Under the pieces are notes generated by a model. That model had not been told where the DNA came from and searched no databases. It worked only from the letters and a program-made list of their open reading frames with translations. Positions 27,342 through 35,756 of a stretch of 57,380 nt of DNA are shown here, one piece after another (positions within the stretch are counted from its first letter, which is position 1; each line of letters opens with the position of its first letter). Source of the stretch: Sphingomonas sanguinis NBRC 13937 (lineage in GTDB: Bacteria > Pseudomonadota > Alphaproteobacteria > Sphingomonadales > Sphingomonadaceae); assembly GCF_001591005.1 (NCBI RefSeq), contig NZ_BCTY01000021.1:1-57380 (forward strand), given 5' to 3'. Position numbers and translations under genes: made by a program.

Positions 27342-28034
27342 ATGCAGGTGCTCGATACGGTTGGCTGGGCGGGCGATGGAGACGACACCGATTTCTTCTT
27401 CGCGATAGAGCGCATCTTTAATCTCCGCCTGCGCTCGGACCTGCCGTGGAGGACGTTCGGCGAGGTGCGCGACCATGTCGTCGCGCATGTCGCGGCTCAT
27501 GGTGGTGGCGGCATCACATGTGCCACGCAGATGACGTTCTACAGGCTTCGACGCGCGCTTGGTCTCGGCCGGCACGTCGGGCCGGATAAGCCGCTGGCGC
27601 CGCTGATCGGTGACAAGCTGCGTCAGTCGTTCACCGACCTGGAAGCCGATACCGACCTGAAGATGCCGGCGACGCGGGCCGGTTGGCCGGGGATCGCCGG
27701 TGGTTTCTGCTTTGCCGTCGCGGTTGCGATCATCGCGTTCACGACGCTGGCACCGCCTCTTCGCATCTTCGCCGCTGGAGCGAGCGCCTACGCCGGGCTG
27801 TGGTTGCGGCACATCGACCGTCGCCGACTGCCTCGGGGATGTGAAACGATCGGTGATCTTGCCCGACTGGTGACGGAGCAAAATCGCGGCAGGCTGGCCC
27901 GCGACGGCGCGCGTCTCACCGCCCCCGAGATTTGGCGGATCATTCAGCAACTGGCTGCCCAGGAGAGCGGGATCGACCCCGATCTGATCGGGCCGGAAAC
28001 GACCTTCTTCCGAGCCAAAGCCCGAGCCGCATAA
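27342..28034 (+). CDS. Transposon cargo: membrane protein of unknown function
   Basis: 230 residues with AGGAGCAGG ahead of the ATG. A soluble N-terminal region (FFFAIERIFNLRLRSDLPWR, then CATQMTFYRLRRALG), two central hydrophobic stretches (GIAGGFCFAVAVAIIAFTTL and IFAAGASAYAGLWL), and a C-terminal segment (IIQQLAAQESGIDPDLIGPE) that resembles the start of an acyl-carrier-like helix bundle but lacks a DSL serine. I do not recognise the family. The stop overlaps the next gene's ATG. Confidence 0.6.
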   Translation: MQVLDTVGWAGDGDDTDFFFAIERIFNLRLRSDLPWRTFGEVRDHVVAHVAAHGGGGITCATQMTFYRLRRALGLGRHVGPDKPLAPLIGDKLRQSFTDLEADTDLKMPATRAGWPGIAGGFCFAVAVAIIAFTTLAPPLRIFAAGASAYAGLWLRHIDRRRLPRGCETIGDLARLVTEQNRGRLARDGARLTAPEIWRIIQQLAAQESGIDPDLIGPETTFFRAKARAA

Positions 28035-28270
28035 TGGCTGTCACGCATGACGACTTCGGTCGCGAAACAGATGAGTGGGGCCATATCAAGGATCCCGCCG
28101 AACGGTATCAGGTCTTCATGCTGGGCTTGCATGACTTGCTCGCCGACGCTGGCGACTACGGCTACTCGCAGGAGGCGTGCGAACTGCTAGCCAGAGCGCG
28201 ACTGACCTTCATGGATGAGTTCGACGCTCGCCATCCGGGTTACGGAAAAGGCAGAGCCGTATGGCGATGA
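28034..28270 (+). CDS. Transposon cargo: small soluble protein of unknown function
   Basis: 78 residues from an ATG overlapping the stop of the membrane-protein gene (TAATG), so translation is coupled. The composition is acidic and aromatic (FGRETDEWGHIKDPAERYQV, GLHDLLADAGDYGYSQEACE) and predicts a helical protein. No motif is recognised. It probably works with its upstream neighbour. Confidence 0.55.
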   Translation: MAVTHDDFGRETDEWGHIKDPAERYQVFMLGLHDLLADAGDYGYSQEACELLARARLTFMDEFDARHPGYGKGRAVWR

Positions 28271-28339
28271 AGGCTCAATCACGGGTGTCGGGCAGTGTAG
28301 ATGGCCTGCTTCAGGCCCTTCGACTGTTCGGCTTTCGGC

Positions 28340-28594
28340 ATGAACGATAACCGATACCGTGGCGGAACCAGCGCAGGCAGCAAATGGGGATGCGGCGTCG
28401 CGGCGATCGTGACACTGCCTATATTCTTCATCTTGATGGTCGCTGACGCCCTTGGCGACTGCGTGCCAGATGTTGAATGTAAGAAAGGCTTCATTCCGTT
28501 TGTTCTGGCACCCAGCGCGACCATTGGCTTTGGGCTGTTCTTCGGCGTCCGTTTCGTCGTGATTCGACTGCGGCGATCTGACAGAGATGGGTAA
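28340..28594 (+). CDS. Transposon cargo: small two-helix membrane protein
   Basis: 84 residues from the ATG at 28340; an upstream ATG at 28301 is possible. Two hydrophobic segments (CGVAAIVTLPIFFILMVADA and VLAPSATIGFGLFFGVRFVV) flank a loop with two cysteines (DCVPDVECKKG). No family recognised. It ends 61 bp before the inner edge of the right terminal repeat. Confidence 0.5.
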   Translation: MNDNRYRGGTSAGSKWGCGVAAIVTLPIFFILMVADALGDCVPDVECKKGFIPFVLAPSATIGFGLFFGVRFVVIRLRRSDRDG

Positions 28595-28655
28595 ACTCAC
28601 CGAGGACCATACGAACACCGATCACTCATCGACATCGATCGCCATTGGCGGAAAG

Positions 28656-28809
28656 CGTGAGCAGGCCACCGCCGTTTGCAAGCAGGCACGGACGATAGCG
28701 AGCACATTGTCATTCAGCGTGAGCAGCACGGCTCGCCCGCTGTCAGCTAATTTGAGCAGAAATCCACGCTGTTTGCGAGCAGAGGCAGTTCCGTTTGCAA
28801 GCGCCTACA
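28656..28809 (-). repeat. Right terminal inverted repeat of the transposon
   Basis: 154 bp, same length and box order as the left end when read on the - strand (TGTAGGCGCTTGCAAACG at the tip, then CTGCTCGCAAACAGCG and CTGCTTGCAAACGG further in). The outer tip is at 28,809, directly followed by GCTAG and then the 3' flank of the relaxase gene. Confidence 0.88.
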
Positions 28810-28837
28810 GCTAGGGCGGCAGTCTGACTGACATCGC

Positions 28838-30265
28838 TCATCGCGTCGGCCCTCCCCTACCAGGGCTTCGATCCCGCTCCCGCTCGCGGGCCATCCGCGC
28901 GCGTTCTCGCTCCTGAACCTGACGCATTACCTCGTCGATATCGGTCGGTGCGGTTGCCGGATCGTGGCGGGTGATTGGTGTCCGAGTTTCCTCCTTCTGC
29001 CGCTCGGGGTCGACGGGTTCGGGCGAGCGGACCGCATCCGTCTGATCGCGAAGACGACGTGCCTCGATCCGGTCCCTCATCGCGCTGGACCGGGCGATCG
29101 CGGCGGCGATCGGGTCCGCTGGCGCATCGCTTGCCTCCGCTTCGAGTCCACCAAGTCGGGTGTCCAACGCCCGCAGCACGCGGAGCGTATGGGCGGCCTG
29201 GATGGAGTTCGGTTCGGGGTCGGGCAGAACCTCGACGAACCGTTGCAGGCTTTTCGCGACCGTCTGGTTGACGACCGACGGGGTGGCACTGAGCTCGGCG
29301 ATCGACTGCAGATAGGCGTCCCTGACGACGGCCTGTTGCTCGGTAAGGATAGCCCGAACCGGATCGGCTGTGGTCGCGTTCGCGAAGCGTTGTGCGCGCG
29401 CGAGGCGGTTCGTGTCGAGCCGCGGTACCTGGCCGTTTGCTCGCACTTTCCTGGCAGCGATCGGCTCATGCTTGGGGTCTACCCCCCTCGCCTTCGCCGG
29501 CGTCGCATTCGCCTCTATGCCGCGGTCGCGCAGCTTCTGGGCGAAGCGCTGGCGGTAGCGGAAGAGGTCGTCACGGGTGGGGTGAAAACGTCGACCATCA
29601 TGGTCGCGCCGTGCGAAGGTCAGGTGAACGTGCGGATGATCCCGGTCAATGTGGAGCGACGCGACCCAGGACCGGTTCGCGAATTCCTCCCGCGCGAAAT
29701 CCAGCGCGGCCGCCTTGAGGCGTTCGGGATCGGTACCCGATGGCATCGAAAGGATCATCGATAGCGACGTCGCGCCCTTGCGGCGGGCATCGTCGCCCAT
29801 CTCCCATTCCTGCCAATCCTGCGCGAGCTCCTGCATGGCGCGTCCGTCACGGAGCACCTCCTCGTCGCTCGTATACAGCGCCAATTGCTTGTCGGTGCCG
29901 TGACCAAGGCGACTGATGTAGGCGAAATTGGCGAGCACGTGCCCGCTGCCATGCTGACGTCCCGTGATGCGAACGAGGACCTCGGGGACCCGGCGTGCGG
30001 TTCGGTCCATCGTCGCGATAGCGCGACGACTGACGGCGCCTTGGGCGCCCGCACCGAATGCCTGCTTCGTCGCATAAGGTTGGCGACCGCCACCCGGTCG
30101 GCTCGTGGCCTTCGGGAACATGGAGGCGACCGCGAGCCTCAGCATTGTTCCGCCCTGCTTTGCTGGTGGAGGCGACCCGCCCCCGCTGCCGAGCCTCTGC
30201 TTCTTCGCTGGCGCGAAGATCCCCGCCATCGTGTCGAGCGTGCCCGGCGACAGGTTGAGGCTCAC
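28838..30265 (-). CDS. VirD2/MobA-type relaxase
   Basis: 475 residues from a GTG at 30265 that overlaps the mobC stop (GTGA). The nuclease half has ANFAYISRLGHGTDKQLALY and the metal-binding His motif HIDRDHPHVHLTF (HxDxxxxHxH) at about residues 200-212, diagnostic of P-family relaxases. The C-terminal half is charged and likely flexible, giving the translocation signal for VirD4. It nicks oriT, stays bound to the 5' end and pilots the strand through the T4SS. The TATCCTG core in the adjacent oriT agrees with this class. It is fairly short, with no helicase or primase domain. Confidence 0.88.
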   Translation of the reverse strand: MSLNLSPGTLDTMAGIFAPAKKQRLGSGGGSPPPAKQGGTMLRLAVASMFPKATSRPGGGRQPYATKQAFGAGAQGAVSRRAIATMDRTARRVPEVLVRITGRQHGSGHVLANFAYISRLGHGTDKQLALYTSDEEVLRDGRAMQELAQDWQEWEMGDDARRKGATSLSMILSMPSGTDPERLKAAALDFAREEFANRSWVASLHIDRDHPHVHLTFARRDHDGRRFHPTRDDLFRYRQRFAQKLRDRGIEANATPAKARGVDPKHEPIAARKVRANGQVPRLDTNRLARAQRFANATTADPVRAILTEQQAVVRDAYLQSIAELSATPSVVNQTVAKSLQRFVEVLPDPEPNSIQAAHTLRVLRALDTRLGGLEAEASDAPADPIAAAIARSSAMRDRIEARRLRDQTDAVRSPEPVDPERQKEETRTPITRHDPATAPTDIDEVMRQVQERERARMARERERDRSPGRGGPTR

Positions 30266-30882
30266 GCGCGCGGTGCTCCGAACGCGCCGGTCCAATACGC
30301 GACTTCGCCCCCGACATAGGCGGACAGGCTGCGCCGAGTGGCGTGCAGAACGATCTTCAGGTCGGCGCACGTCTCCAGAAAGGGTTCCGCAATCCGCGCG
30401 ATGTCGAGGCTGCTCTCGGGCTGGTTGGCGGCATTCATGGCATGGACCGCCTGGTTGATGTTGCGGCCGATCAGAAGGATCTGCTTGCGGACTTTTCCGA
30501 CCTCCTCCTTCATGGCCGGGCATAGCCGGAGCTGCGCGGCCTTGTCCCAGAGCTGCCAGCGCAGGGCGCGTTTGATCCACTCGTTGCGGGACAGGCCGAG
30601 CGGCGCGCCAACAATATCGATCGCCTCGATCTCGCGCCGGTTGAGGCGGACCGTCACCCGGACCTGCTCGTCTGAATGACCCTCGTGATCGAGCCTACCT
30701 GCCGCCCCCGCGATGGGCAGGTCATCATGTTCCGACGCAAGCACCGTGCGCGTGAGGATCTGCGCGATCCAGGCGCTCCGGGTCTGGCCATGGGCGGCCG
30801 CGACGCGGTCGATCTCCGCGATCAGATCGTCCTTGAGCCGAAGACTGATCACCACTTTCAAAGCCCCGTGCAGCGGTGCCAT
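30262..30882 (-). CDS. mobC: MobC-like relaxosome accessory protein
   Basis: 206 residues. The N-terminal VVISLRLKDDLIAEIDRVAA and a second VTVRLNRREIEAIDIVGAPL, each followed by SAWIAQIL or RNEWIKRAL helices, look like two ribbon-helix-helix segments. The C-terminal VRKQILLIGRNINQAVHAMN is the MobC signature. It should bind inverted repeats at oriT, recruit the relaxase and repress its own operon. A perfect 17-bp palindrome sits 4 bp upstream of its ATG. Gene order mobC-relaxase with a 4-bp overlap is standard. Confidence 0.8.
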   Translation of the reverse strand: MAPLHGALKVVISLRLKDDLIAEIDRVAAAHGQTRSAWIAQILTRTVLASEHDDLPIAGAAGRLDHEGHSDEQVRVTVRLNRREIEAIDIVGAPLGLSRNEWIKRALRWQLWDKAAQLRLCPAMKEEVGKVRKQILLIGRNINQAVHAMNAANQPESSLDIARIAEPFLETCADLKIVLHATRRSLSAYVGGEVAYWTGAFGAPRA

Positions 30883-30886
30883 CGAG

Positions 30887-31054
30887 CCAATGTATTACAT
30901 TGGTGCCAGATGGCATATCCTGCCATCCCTCATAATTGATCCACCCTCGTACAAAAACCAATTAGATGGAGTGAAATCACTCCAGACGCGGAGTGGGCTG
31001 TATTGCCGAGGTTATTGCAAGCACATGGACGCCTGATACGTTCGACAGTCGAAC
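30887..31054 (+). other. oriT: Origin of transfer (oriT) with nic site
   Basis: Between mobC and a divergent small gene lie several perfect inverted repeats: CCAATGTATTACATTGG (30,887-30,903), ATGGCA/TGCCAT (30,910-30,926), TGGAGTGAAATCACTCCA (30,967-30,984) and GTTCGACAGTCGAAC (31,040-31,054). The second repeat frames CATATCCTGCCA, which matches the IncP/Ti-border nic consensus (YATCCTG|Y), so nicking is predicted on the + strand between 30,922 and 30,923. By analogy with RP4, a repeat 5' of nic would bind the accessory protein. Transfer would then start toward higher coordinates. Confidence 0.8.
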
Positions 31055-31196
31055 GGCCTTGGCAGTCGTCATTGATGCCGGTCCGGTATCGACACCGTCG
31101 ATCTGGACAAGATCAATACCCTGATACCTAGTAATCTTGGAGAGGGTCGGCCATGTTTGTGCTGTCCACGAATTGCAGCACAAGAGAGAACGCCAC

Positions 31197-31463
31197 ATGC
31201 CTCGTGCGAAATCCAACACCGGTGATCTGGCGGCCATCGCGGCGAGACGCGAGGCGCTGCTTGCCGAACTGGCGCGCGTCGACGAGCAGGCGAAGCAAGC
31301 GACGGAAGCGGCCCGTGACGCCGGTCGTCCTGTCCTTCTGGCCGCGCTCGAGCGGGTCAAGATCGCTGCCATCGAGAAGTCCGACGCCCGCACGATCGCA
31401 GCGGCGCTCGCCTCCCATGGCGGCAAGGCAGTGGCTGAACGACTGGCCGCGCTCTCGGGCTGA
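31197..31463 (+). CDS. Small coiled-coil protein next to oriT (TraC/TraD-like)
   Basis: 88 residues from the ATG at 31197 (AGAGAGAA upstream). One long helix with heptads (AAIAARREALLAELARVDEQ) and a short C-terminal helical hairpin (TIAAALASHGGKAVAERLAA). Size, helical content and position divergent from mobC resemble the TraC/TraD accessory proteins next to Ti-type oriTs, but similarity by eye is weak. It would be the first gene to enter a recipient. Confidence 0.55.
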   Translation: MPRAKSNTGDLAAIAARREALLAELARVDEQAKQATEAARDAGRPVLLAALERVKIAAIEKSDARTIAAALASHGGKAVAERLAALSG

Positions 31464-32188
31464 TCGGTCGGCCGGGGCGAGCGTATTCTGGAGGATCGCA
31501 TGTCCGACCAACGGCGTGTCAGCGGCAGCCGTTCGCGGATCCGATCGCGCGAAGGGAACAGGGCATCAGAGCGGCGTTCCCGCGACCCCCTCCCCCTCTC
31601 CGCTTGCCGGCGACCAGTCCCCGGAGCTCGGATAGCTGTCGTGAACGGTCGCTCGACGGATCGTCGGTAGCACACCCGTCGTAGCGGATGCCGTTCCCGC
31701 GATCGCACCAGTCCGTCGCAGCGAGGACGGCACCGGCTCCCGGCAACCAAGGCTCCTCGGCCGCTAGCCTCGCGCCTTTCACCAGCCCCATCGCGGTCGC
31801 AACGGGTACGATGGCGGGACATGGGCGATCGTGCGGAGTCGCTGACGTTGCCTAGATCATGACGACCAGGCGATCCGATCGAGGCTATCGGCAGATAGCG
31901 AGCTCCGTTGCCGCTGGTCCGCTTCCCAACGGCCGCTGACCCGCGTTTGGCGTGCACGCGCAAGCCCCAACGCGACGCTACCTGACACAGGAACGGTCAC
32001 CCTGCGGCCGATCAATCACACCGATTCGTCGCTCGGCATGAGGAGCGACGGGGATGGTCCCTGGCGGTCAGCCCCCCTCCCCTTCCGGCCGGTGTATGAC
32101 GCCGGCTGTGCTGGCGGAGTGCCATCGACGGGGCGGTCGCGATCATGGCCGGGAGACTTACCCCCTCCCCTCCCCGGTCAGCTTGTCG
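31464..32188. other. Gene-poor stretch after the oriT-proximal gene
   Basis: About 725 bp with no reading frame that looks like protein (only short Arg/Pro/Gly-rich frames without ribosome binding sites). CCCCTCCCC-type runs occur near 31,590 and 32,085-32,180. I see no clear promoter, repeat family or RNA. It may be leading-strand entry DNA or decayed sequence. Confidence 0.4.
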
Positions 32189-32530
32189 TCACTTCCCGGC
32201 TTTTGCCTTCCGCGCCTCTTCGGTCAGGGCCAAGTCAAGGAGAAGCGTCATTGCCTCACCCTTTGAAACGCGGTTGCGCCAGACGAAGTCCTCGAAGCGA
32301 GCACGATCCTCGGGACGGCACCGGACGTGCACCGCGTCGGTAAAGGTCGGCTGCCGGACCTTGGGCGCCGGCCGCTGCGCCGGTGCGGGAGCCGGCTTTT
32401 CGGAGCGAAAGCCCAGCCCCTCCCCTGCTGATTTGGCTGCGGCCAGCTGTTCAGCGGTGGGGACCGGAATGTCATCATCAGCGGCGAAGCTGGTGATCGA
32501 TCGACGCGATGCCGCAGGCTTCTCGCTCAT
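32189..32530 (-). CDS. ParG-like RHH partition protein
   Basis: 113 residues. A flexible, Pro/Ala-rich N-terminal arm is followed by VHVRCRPEDRARFEDFVWRN and GEAMTLLLDLALTEEARK, a ribbon-helix-helix dimer fold. Its ATG overlaps the parA stop by ATGA. This is the ParF/ParG arrangement, in which the small RHH protein binds repeats upstream, represses the operon and stimulates the ATPase through its arm (which has several arginines). It is too short and lacks the HTH core to be a canonical ParB. Confidence 0.7.
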   Translation of the reverse strand: MSEKPAASRRSITSFAADDDIPVPTAEQLAAAKSAGEGLGFRSEKPAPAPAQRPAPKVRQPTFTDAVHVRCRPEDRARFEDFVWRNRVSKGEAMTLLLDLALTEEARKAKAGK

Positions 32531-33207
32531 GCGCCCAGTCCTTCCTTGAGCAGCGTCACTACGTCGAACGCGAAGGCGTTAGCGTTCGCCTTCGCGCTGT
32601 CGAGTGAACCGACATCCGCCGCAGTCATGTCGTCCAGCGTACCGCCCATACTGAACAGGCCGCGGAATGCACCGCGCTCGGCGATAGCGGTCGAGATCAT
32701 CGGGACGTCTGCATCTTCCAGATTGCCGACGACGGCTTTCAGGTCACGCGGCCACAGCCTCGTCGAAGCAGGCGTCCGCGTCAGAACCGCGGCAAAGGGC
32801 AAGGGGCGCTGGCGCGCGGTACCGGCATTGCGAATCGCCTTGAACGCGCGCGCAGCTTCCATGGCGTCGAGTTCGGAGCCCTGGATCGGGACAAGGGCGA
32901 GATGCGACATCATCAGTGCGTTGGTCGCCCGCGCGCTGGCCTTCCCTTCCAGGTCGACGATAACATAGTCGGCGCGTTTACGCGCCGCGTCGATCGTACT
33001 GATGATCTCGTCCTCATCGATCTCGGGTACCACCTCGATATTGTCAGGCTTCCCGTCCTTCGCCGCCCAGCGTGACAGCGGGAAATTCGGGTCGGCGTCG
33101 ATCATCACGACGCTCGACCCTTTCGAAGCGAGAACCGTCGCGAGAATGAGCGAGGTAGTGGTCTTCCCCACCCCGCCCTTCGGGGACAGCATCGATATCA
33201 CCGGCAA
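32527..33207 (-). CDS. parA: ParA-family partition ATPase
   Basis: 226 residues if started at the TTG at 33207, preceded by GAGGAGA. Upstream frames to 33,306 add a non-homologous arm and are rejected. The deviant Walker motif is MLSPKGGVGKTTTSLILATV, with VVMIDADPNFPLSRW and DYVIVDLEGKASA. The short form without an N-terminal HTH fits the ParF/type Ib class. It segregates plasmid copies with the RHH protein encoded just downstream, using the repeats upstream (33.2-34.4 kb) as candidate centromere. Confidence 0.88.
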   Translation of the reverse strand: MPVISMLSPKGGVGKTTTSLILATVLASKGSSVVMIDADPNFPLSRWAAKDGKPDNIEVVPEIDEDEIISTIDAARKRADYVIVDLEGKASARATNALMMSHLALVPIQGSELDAMEAARAFKAIRNAGTARQRPLPFAAVLTRTPASTRLWPRDLKAVVGNLEDADVPMISTAIAERGAFRGLFSMGGTLDDMTAADVGSLDSAKANANAFAFDVVTLLKEGLGA

Positions 33208-33229
33208 CAGATGTCTCCTCAGGTTGATC

Positions 33230-34360
33230 GGCGGATGTGCACATGTGACGCACCAACCACGCCGCGAACGTGTGACCAAAGTTGCACAAGCCCCCATTGG
33301 TGACAAGTGCGCGATGGTCGCTTGCGCACTTTATTGACATGTAAGCCGTGTGAACATGGGCACCGCGTGAGCATTGCGGGCGTTGGATGGCTGGCAATGG
33401 GTCAGGCACCGGACGCGGCTTGCACTCGCGTCCGACAAGCGACCACAGTGCCGCGTTCCCGACAGCATCGCCCCGTGCGCCAGGGGACCGCCTTCGCTCG
33501 GCGATCGGACGGCACGTTCAAGCGCCACGTGTGAGCATGCTCACATTGAGCACATGCTCACGAGGAAACTCGCAGAGGCACTCGCCCTCCCCTGCCCTCA
33601 CGCCTGCTTAGGACGACCAGCGTCTATTCCACGCAACCGCGTTCAGCCAGCGATGGGAGTTGACCGAGTTTCGCCGACCGAGCAATCAGCGCAACCAAAC
33701 CGCCGAGGCGTTGTCCGATCGCCTTTCGCGACCGGCGACGTCAGCGATCCCAGTGCAGCCTTGGTGTGGTCGTAAGCTCACCGCGGCGACATGTTCACAC
33801 CGCACTCATGTACACATCGCTCTGATATTCACCCTGGTCACACGTTCACATAGCTAGGACGTTCACCTTGGCGACATGCTCACCGCCTGAATATGTTCAC
33901 CTCGATACCCGTGGAACGGCCTCGCCACATCATTGGCCATCCTGTCACCGCCCGCACCCGAACCGCGCGGCGCTGCCGCGGGGAGGGGGAGCAGGTCGTC
34001 GGCGCTCTGCTGGTGAGTGCAGCTACCTGGGACGAATAGGCTCCTGTACTGGCGAGAGGCGCAACCGCGCTTCAGCCGCGACGATCCTCCTTGAACCTGT
34101 CGACAATGCGCCCATGTTCACGCTGTGAACGTTTGCGCGCGCCGTTGTGCGTATCACCGCCCCGCGAGAAGACCCTGCGGCAGAGAGCAAGCTGGACCGA
34201 ATTCCTACCGGCTCGCGGCTACTTGGTCGCGAGGTTTATACATTCACCGCGCTGACATGTTCACGCCGTGCACACGTCCCAACCTTCAAAATGCTCACAC
34301 CGTGAACGTTAGCCATGTGCTCACTCGGTGCACATTGTACACTTTGCGCACATGGTCGTC
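33230..34360. repeat. Repeat-rich segment: candidate partition centromere or iterons
   Basis: At least 15 copies of a degenerate (C)ATGTTCAC / GTGAACAT(G) box occur in both orientations: for example about 33,348, 33,790, 33,843, 33,893, 34,113 and 34,257, inverted pairs at 34,114-34,130 and 34,291-34,308, and a perfect 16-bp palindrome TGTGAGCATGCTCACA at 33,530-33,545. They cluster upstream of parA on the side where ParF/ParG systems keep their centromere. No gene is credible inside this stretch. An iteron-type oriV is the alternative, but no rep gene is nearby. Confidence 0.65.
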
Positions 34361-35115
34361 GGAGGCATGGTGCACCGGCTTGCCTCGGTGGCGGCCACGT
34401 CGCCGGCCGGAATGGTCGCTGCGCCCAGGCAATAACCAACGGTCGCCCTGACCATCTAGCCGCACACCAGCCAGACATACGACGCCGATCGCAGAATGGC
34501 GTCGCCCACCAGCAGCGTTGCGTCGGCCGGAAACGACGGCCGATAGCTTTGGCCGCGCCGGATCCAGAGGCCATCCAAGCTCGGCAGGGTTGACAAGGGG
34601 AGGTCGCCCAAATGCGATGCCGCGTCATGCGCGCCGACTTTGCGAGCCAAAGATGCGCCGAAAGAAGCTGACGAACGCTCGGCAGGTGCCGCCGCACAAT
34701 TTCGACCTCGATGTCGCGCGGCCGCTTTGCCACTACACCTCTGCTCCGTGCAGCCGGCGGCCAGGAAGCCGGCGGCGTGCCCCGCGGGGCACGCCGTCGC
34801 TTCGGAACCGGGTGTTGGAAACCAAGAGTGAGCTTGGCGCGAACGCCTTTAGCCGGGCGGCCTGGACATACGCGTCCGCCACCCGGTCAATCGAACCGGC
34901 TCTCACTCTTCGGGGTTTCCACGCCCCGGCCCGCGTCTCCGCAGGCGCCTCATCCTTACCGAACGGCTGCACCGCGGCGCAACCCGCCATTGTCCCGCTA
35001 TTCTGTGGTATCTCTCGAAGAAGCCTTCTCCCTTGGGCCAGCGCCCGCCGCGATCGCCTAGAGACCGACGACAGGGAGAGAAAATCGCGAGGATCCCCCC
35101 TCAAGGTCTGACGGC
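34361..35115. other. Gene-poor stretch with a large nested hairpin
   Basis: No convincing long gene. On the - strand one frame ending at 34,456 reads WIRRGQSYRPSFPADATLLV then GDAILRSASYVW, which looks protein-like but lacks a clear start, so it may be a decayed gene. The 34.8-34.9 kb hairpin is listed separately. Nothing else was recognised. Confidence 0.35.
34815..34921. repeat. Nested inverted repeat, about 105 bp
   Basis: Outer arms: TTGGAAACCAAGAGTGAG (34,815-34,832) pairs with CTCACTCTT...GGTTTCCA (34,901-34,921) with a small bulge. Inner arms: CCGGGCGG (about 34,853) pairs with CCGCCACCCGG (about 34,876). GTGGAAACC followed closely by GTGAGTGAG recurs once more near 44,311. It could fold as an RNA or as single-stranded DNA (replication start, antisense RNA or ssDNA promoter). 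Function is unknown. Confidence 0.45.
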
Positions 35116-35256
35116 TCACTCCTCCCAGAGCGGCTTGGGATTGCGGCGACGCTTGGCCTTTGATGGCCGGGGGAGGGGGGATGCCGCATCGAGCTCCCGA
35201 TTGATTGCCGCCAGGTCCGAACGCCACGCCTGGATACGAGCCGATTGGTCATGCAT
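35116..35256 (-). CDS. Small basic protein of unknown function
   Basis: 46 residues: begins MHDQSARIQAWRSDLAAINR and ends KAKRRRNPKPLWEE. GGAGG lies 6 nt before the ATG, which is an excellent ribosome binding site, and the composition (helix, then a Pro/Arg/Lys-rich tail) is gene-like. No family recognised. It could be a small nucleic-acid-binding protein of the leading region. Confidence 0.55.
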   Translation of the reverse strand: MHDQSARIQAWRSDLAAINRELDAASPLPRPSKAKRRRNPKPLWEE

Positions 35257-35756
35257 GGAAAGCCTCCGTCTGTTCGAGTGAAGACGAGGTGCCGCTGGAC
35301 GGTCGGTTGGGGCCGGGTTCCAGGACTGCGCCAGCAGCCGCGCGAGCGGGGCGTGGGGGAGCCGATTGTCTCGGCCCTGGAGCGCCAGCGGAACGGGCCG
35401 GGAGAATTGGGGGAACCGCGCATCCTTGACGCCGACCCCGGCCGGCCGTCACACTGGGGAGACGTCGACGACAGCCTCTTCTTTTTTTCCCGTTGGACGC
35501 GGCGATCCGCGAGCAAGCGACATGCCCCAACGAGGTAACGAGCCCAAGACGGCCCCGATATGACGCGGCCGTGCAGGTGCAGCTTCGCCGGGTTGACCGA
35601 GCGCGGTCACGGCATCGCTGCGTGGGTCACCATGATCGATGGCGACAGCTCCCCTGACCATCGCGATCCTCGGCCTGGCGCCTCTCGCCGGATCGGACGC
35701 ACTGGGCGCGCTGCCAGCACCGGACCCCGGCGGCAGGACCGCCGGAGCCCGACCGA
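35257..35756. other. 500-bp interval with no gene seen
   Basis: No reading frame with protein-like composition on either strand. It contains a pyrimidine run (CTTCTTTTTTTCCCG near 35,478) and GAGACGTCGACGA at about 35,459, which recurs at about 38,397. It may be the 5' leader of the small - strand gene ending at 35,116 and the 3' region of DUF3768. Confidence 0.35.

Larger units (their letters stand above)
23775..28809. mobile_element. Tn552/Tn5053-like transposon with 154-bp terminal repeats
   Basis: A 5035-bp element bounded by matching inverted repeats (23,775-23,928 and 28,656-28,809), both starting TGTAGGCGCTTGCAA. It carries resolvase, DDE transposase and AAA ATPase genes in one - strand operon and three + strand cargo genes. 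GCTAG occurs at 23,769-23,773 and 28,810-28,814, suggesting a 5-bp target duplication, with one extra G at the left edge. There is no TniQ homologue, so the gene set is closer to Tn552 (transposase, ATPase, resolvase) than to Tn402. All three mobility genes look intact. It separates the defence island from the relaxase gene. Confidence 0.88.

Noticed and set aside
28587..28814. Small + strand frame near the right end of the transposon
   Set aside because: It lies almost wholly within the 154-bp terminal inverted repeat, and its similarity to a frame in the left end is explained by the repeat.
33780..34360. Possible CRISPR array
   Set aside because: Repeat units are only about 8-10 bp, vary in sequence, occur in both orientations and have irregular spacing; there is no Cas gene.
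34236..34733. - strand frame of 165 codons
   Set aside because: Trp/Arg/Cys-rich composition, and it runs through the repeat field; the protein-like segment is in a different frame without a start.
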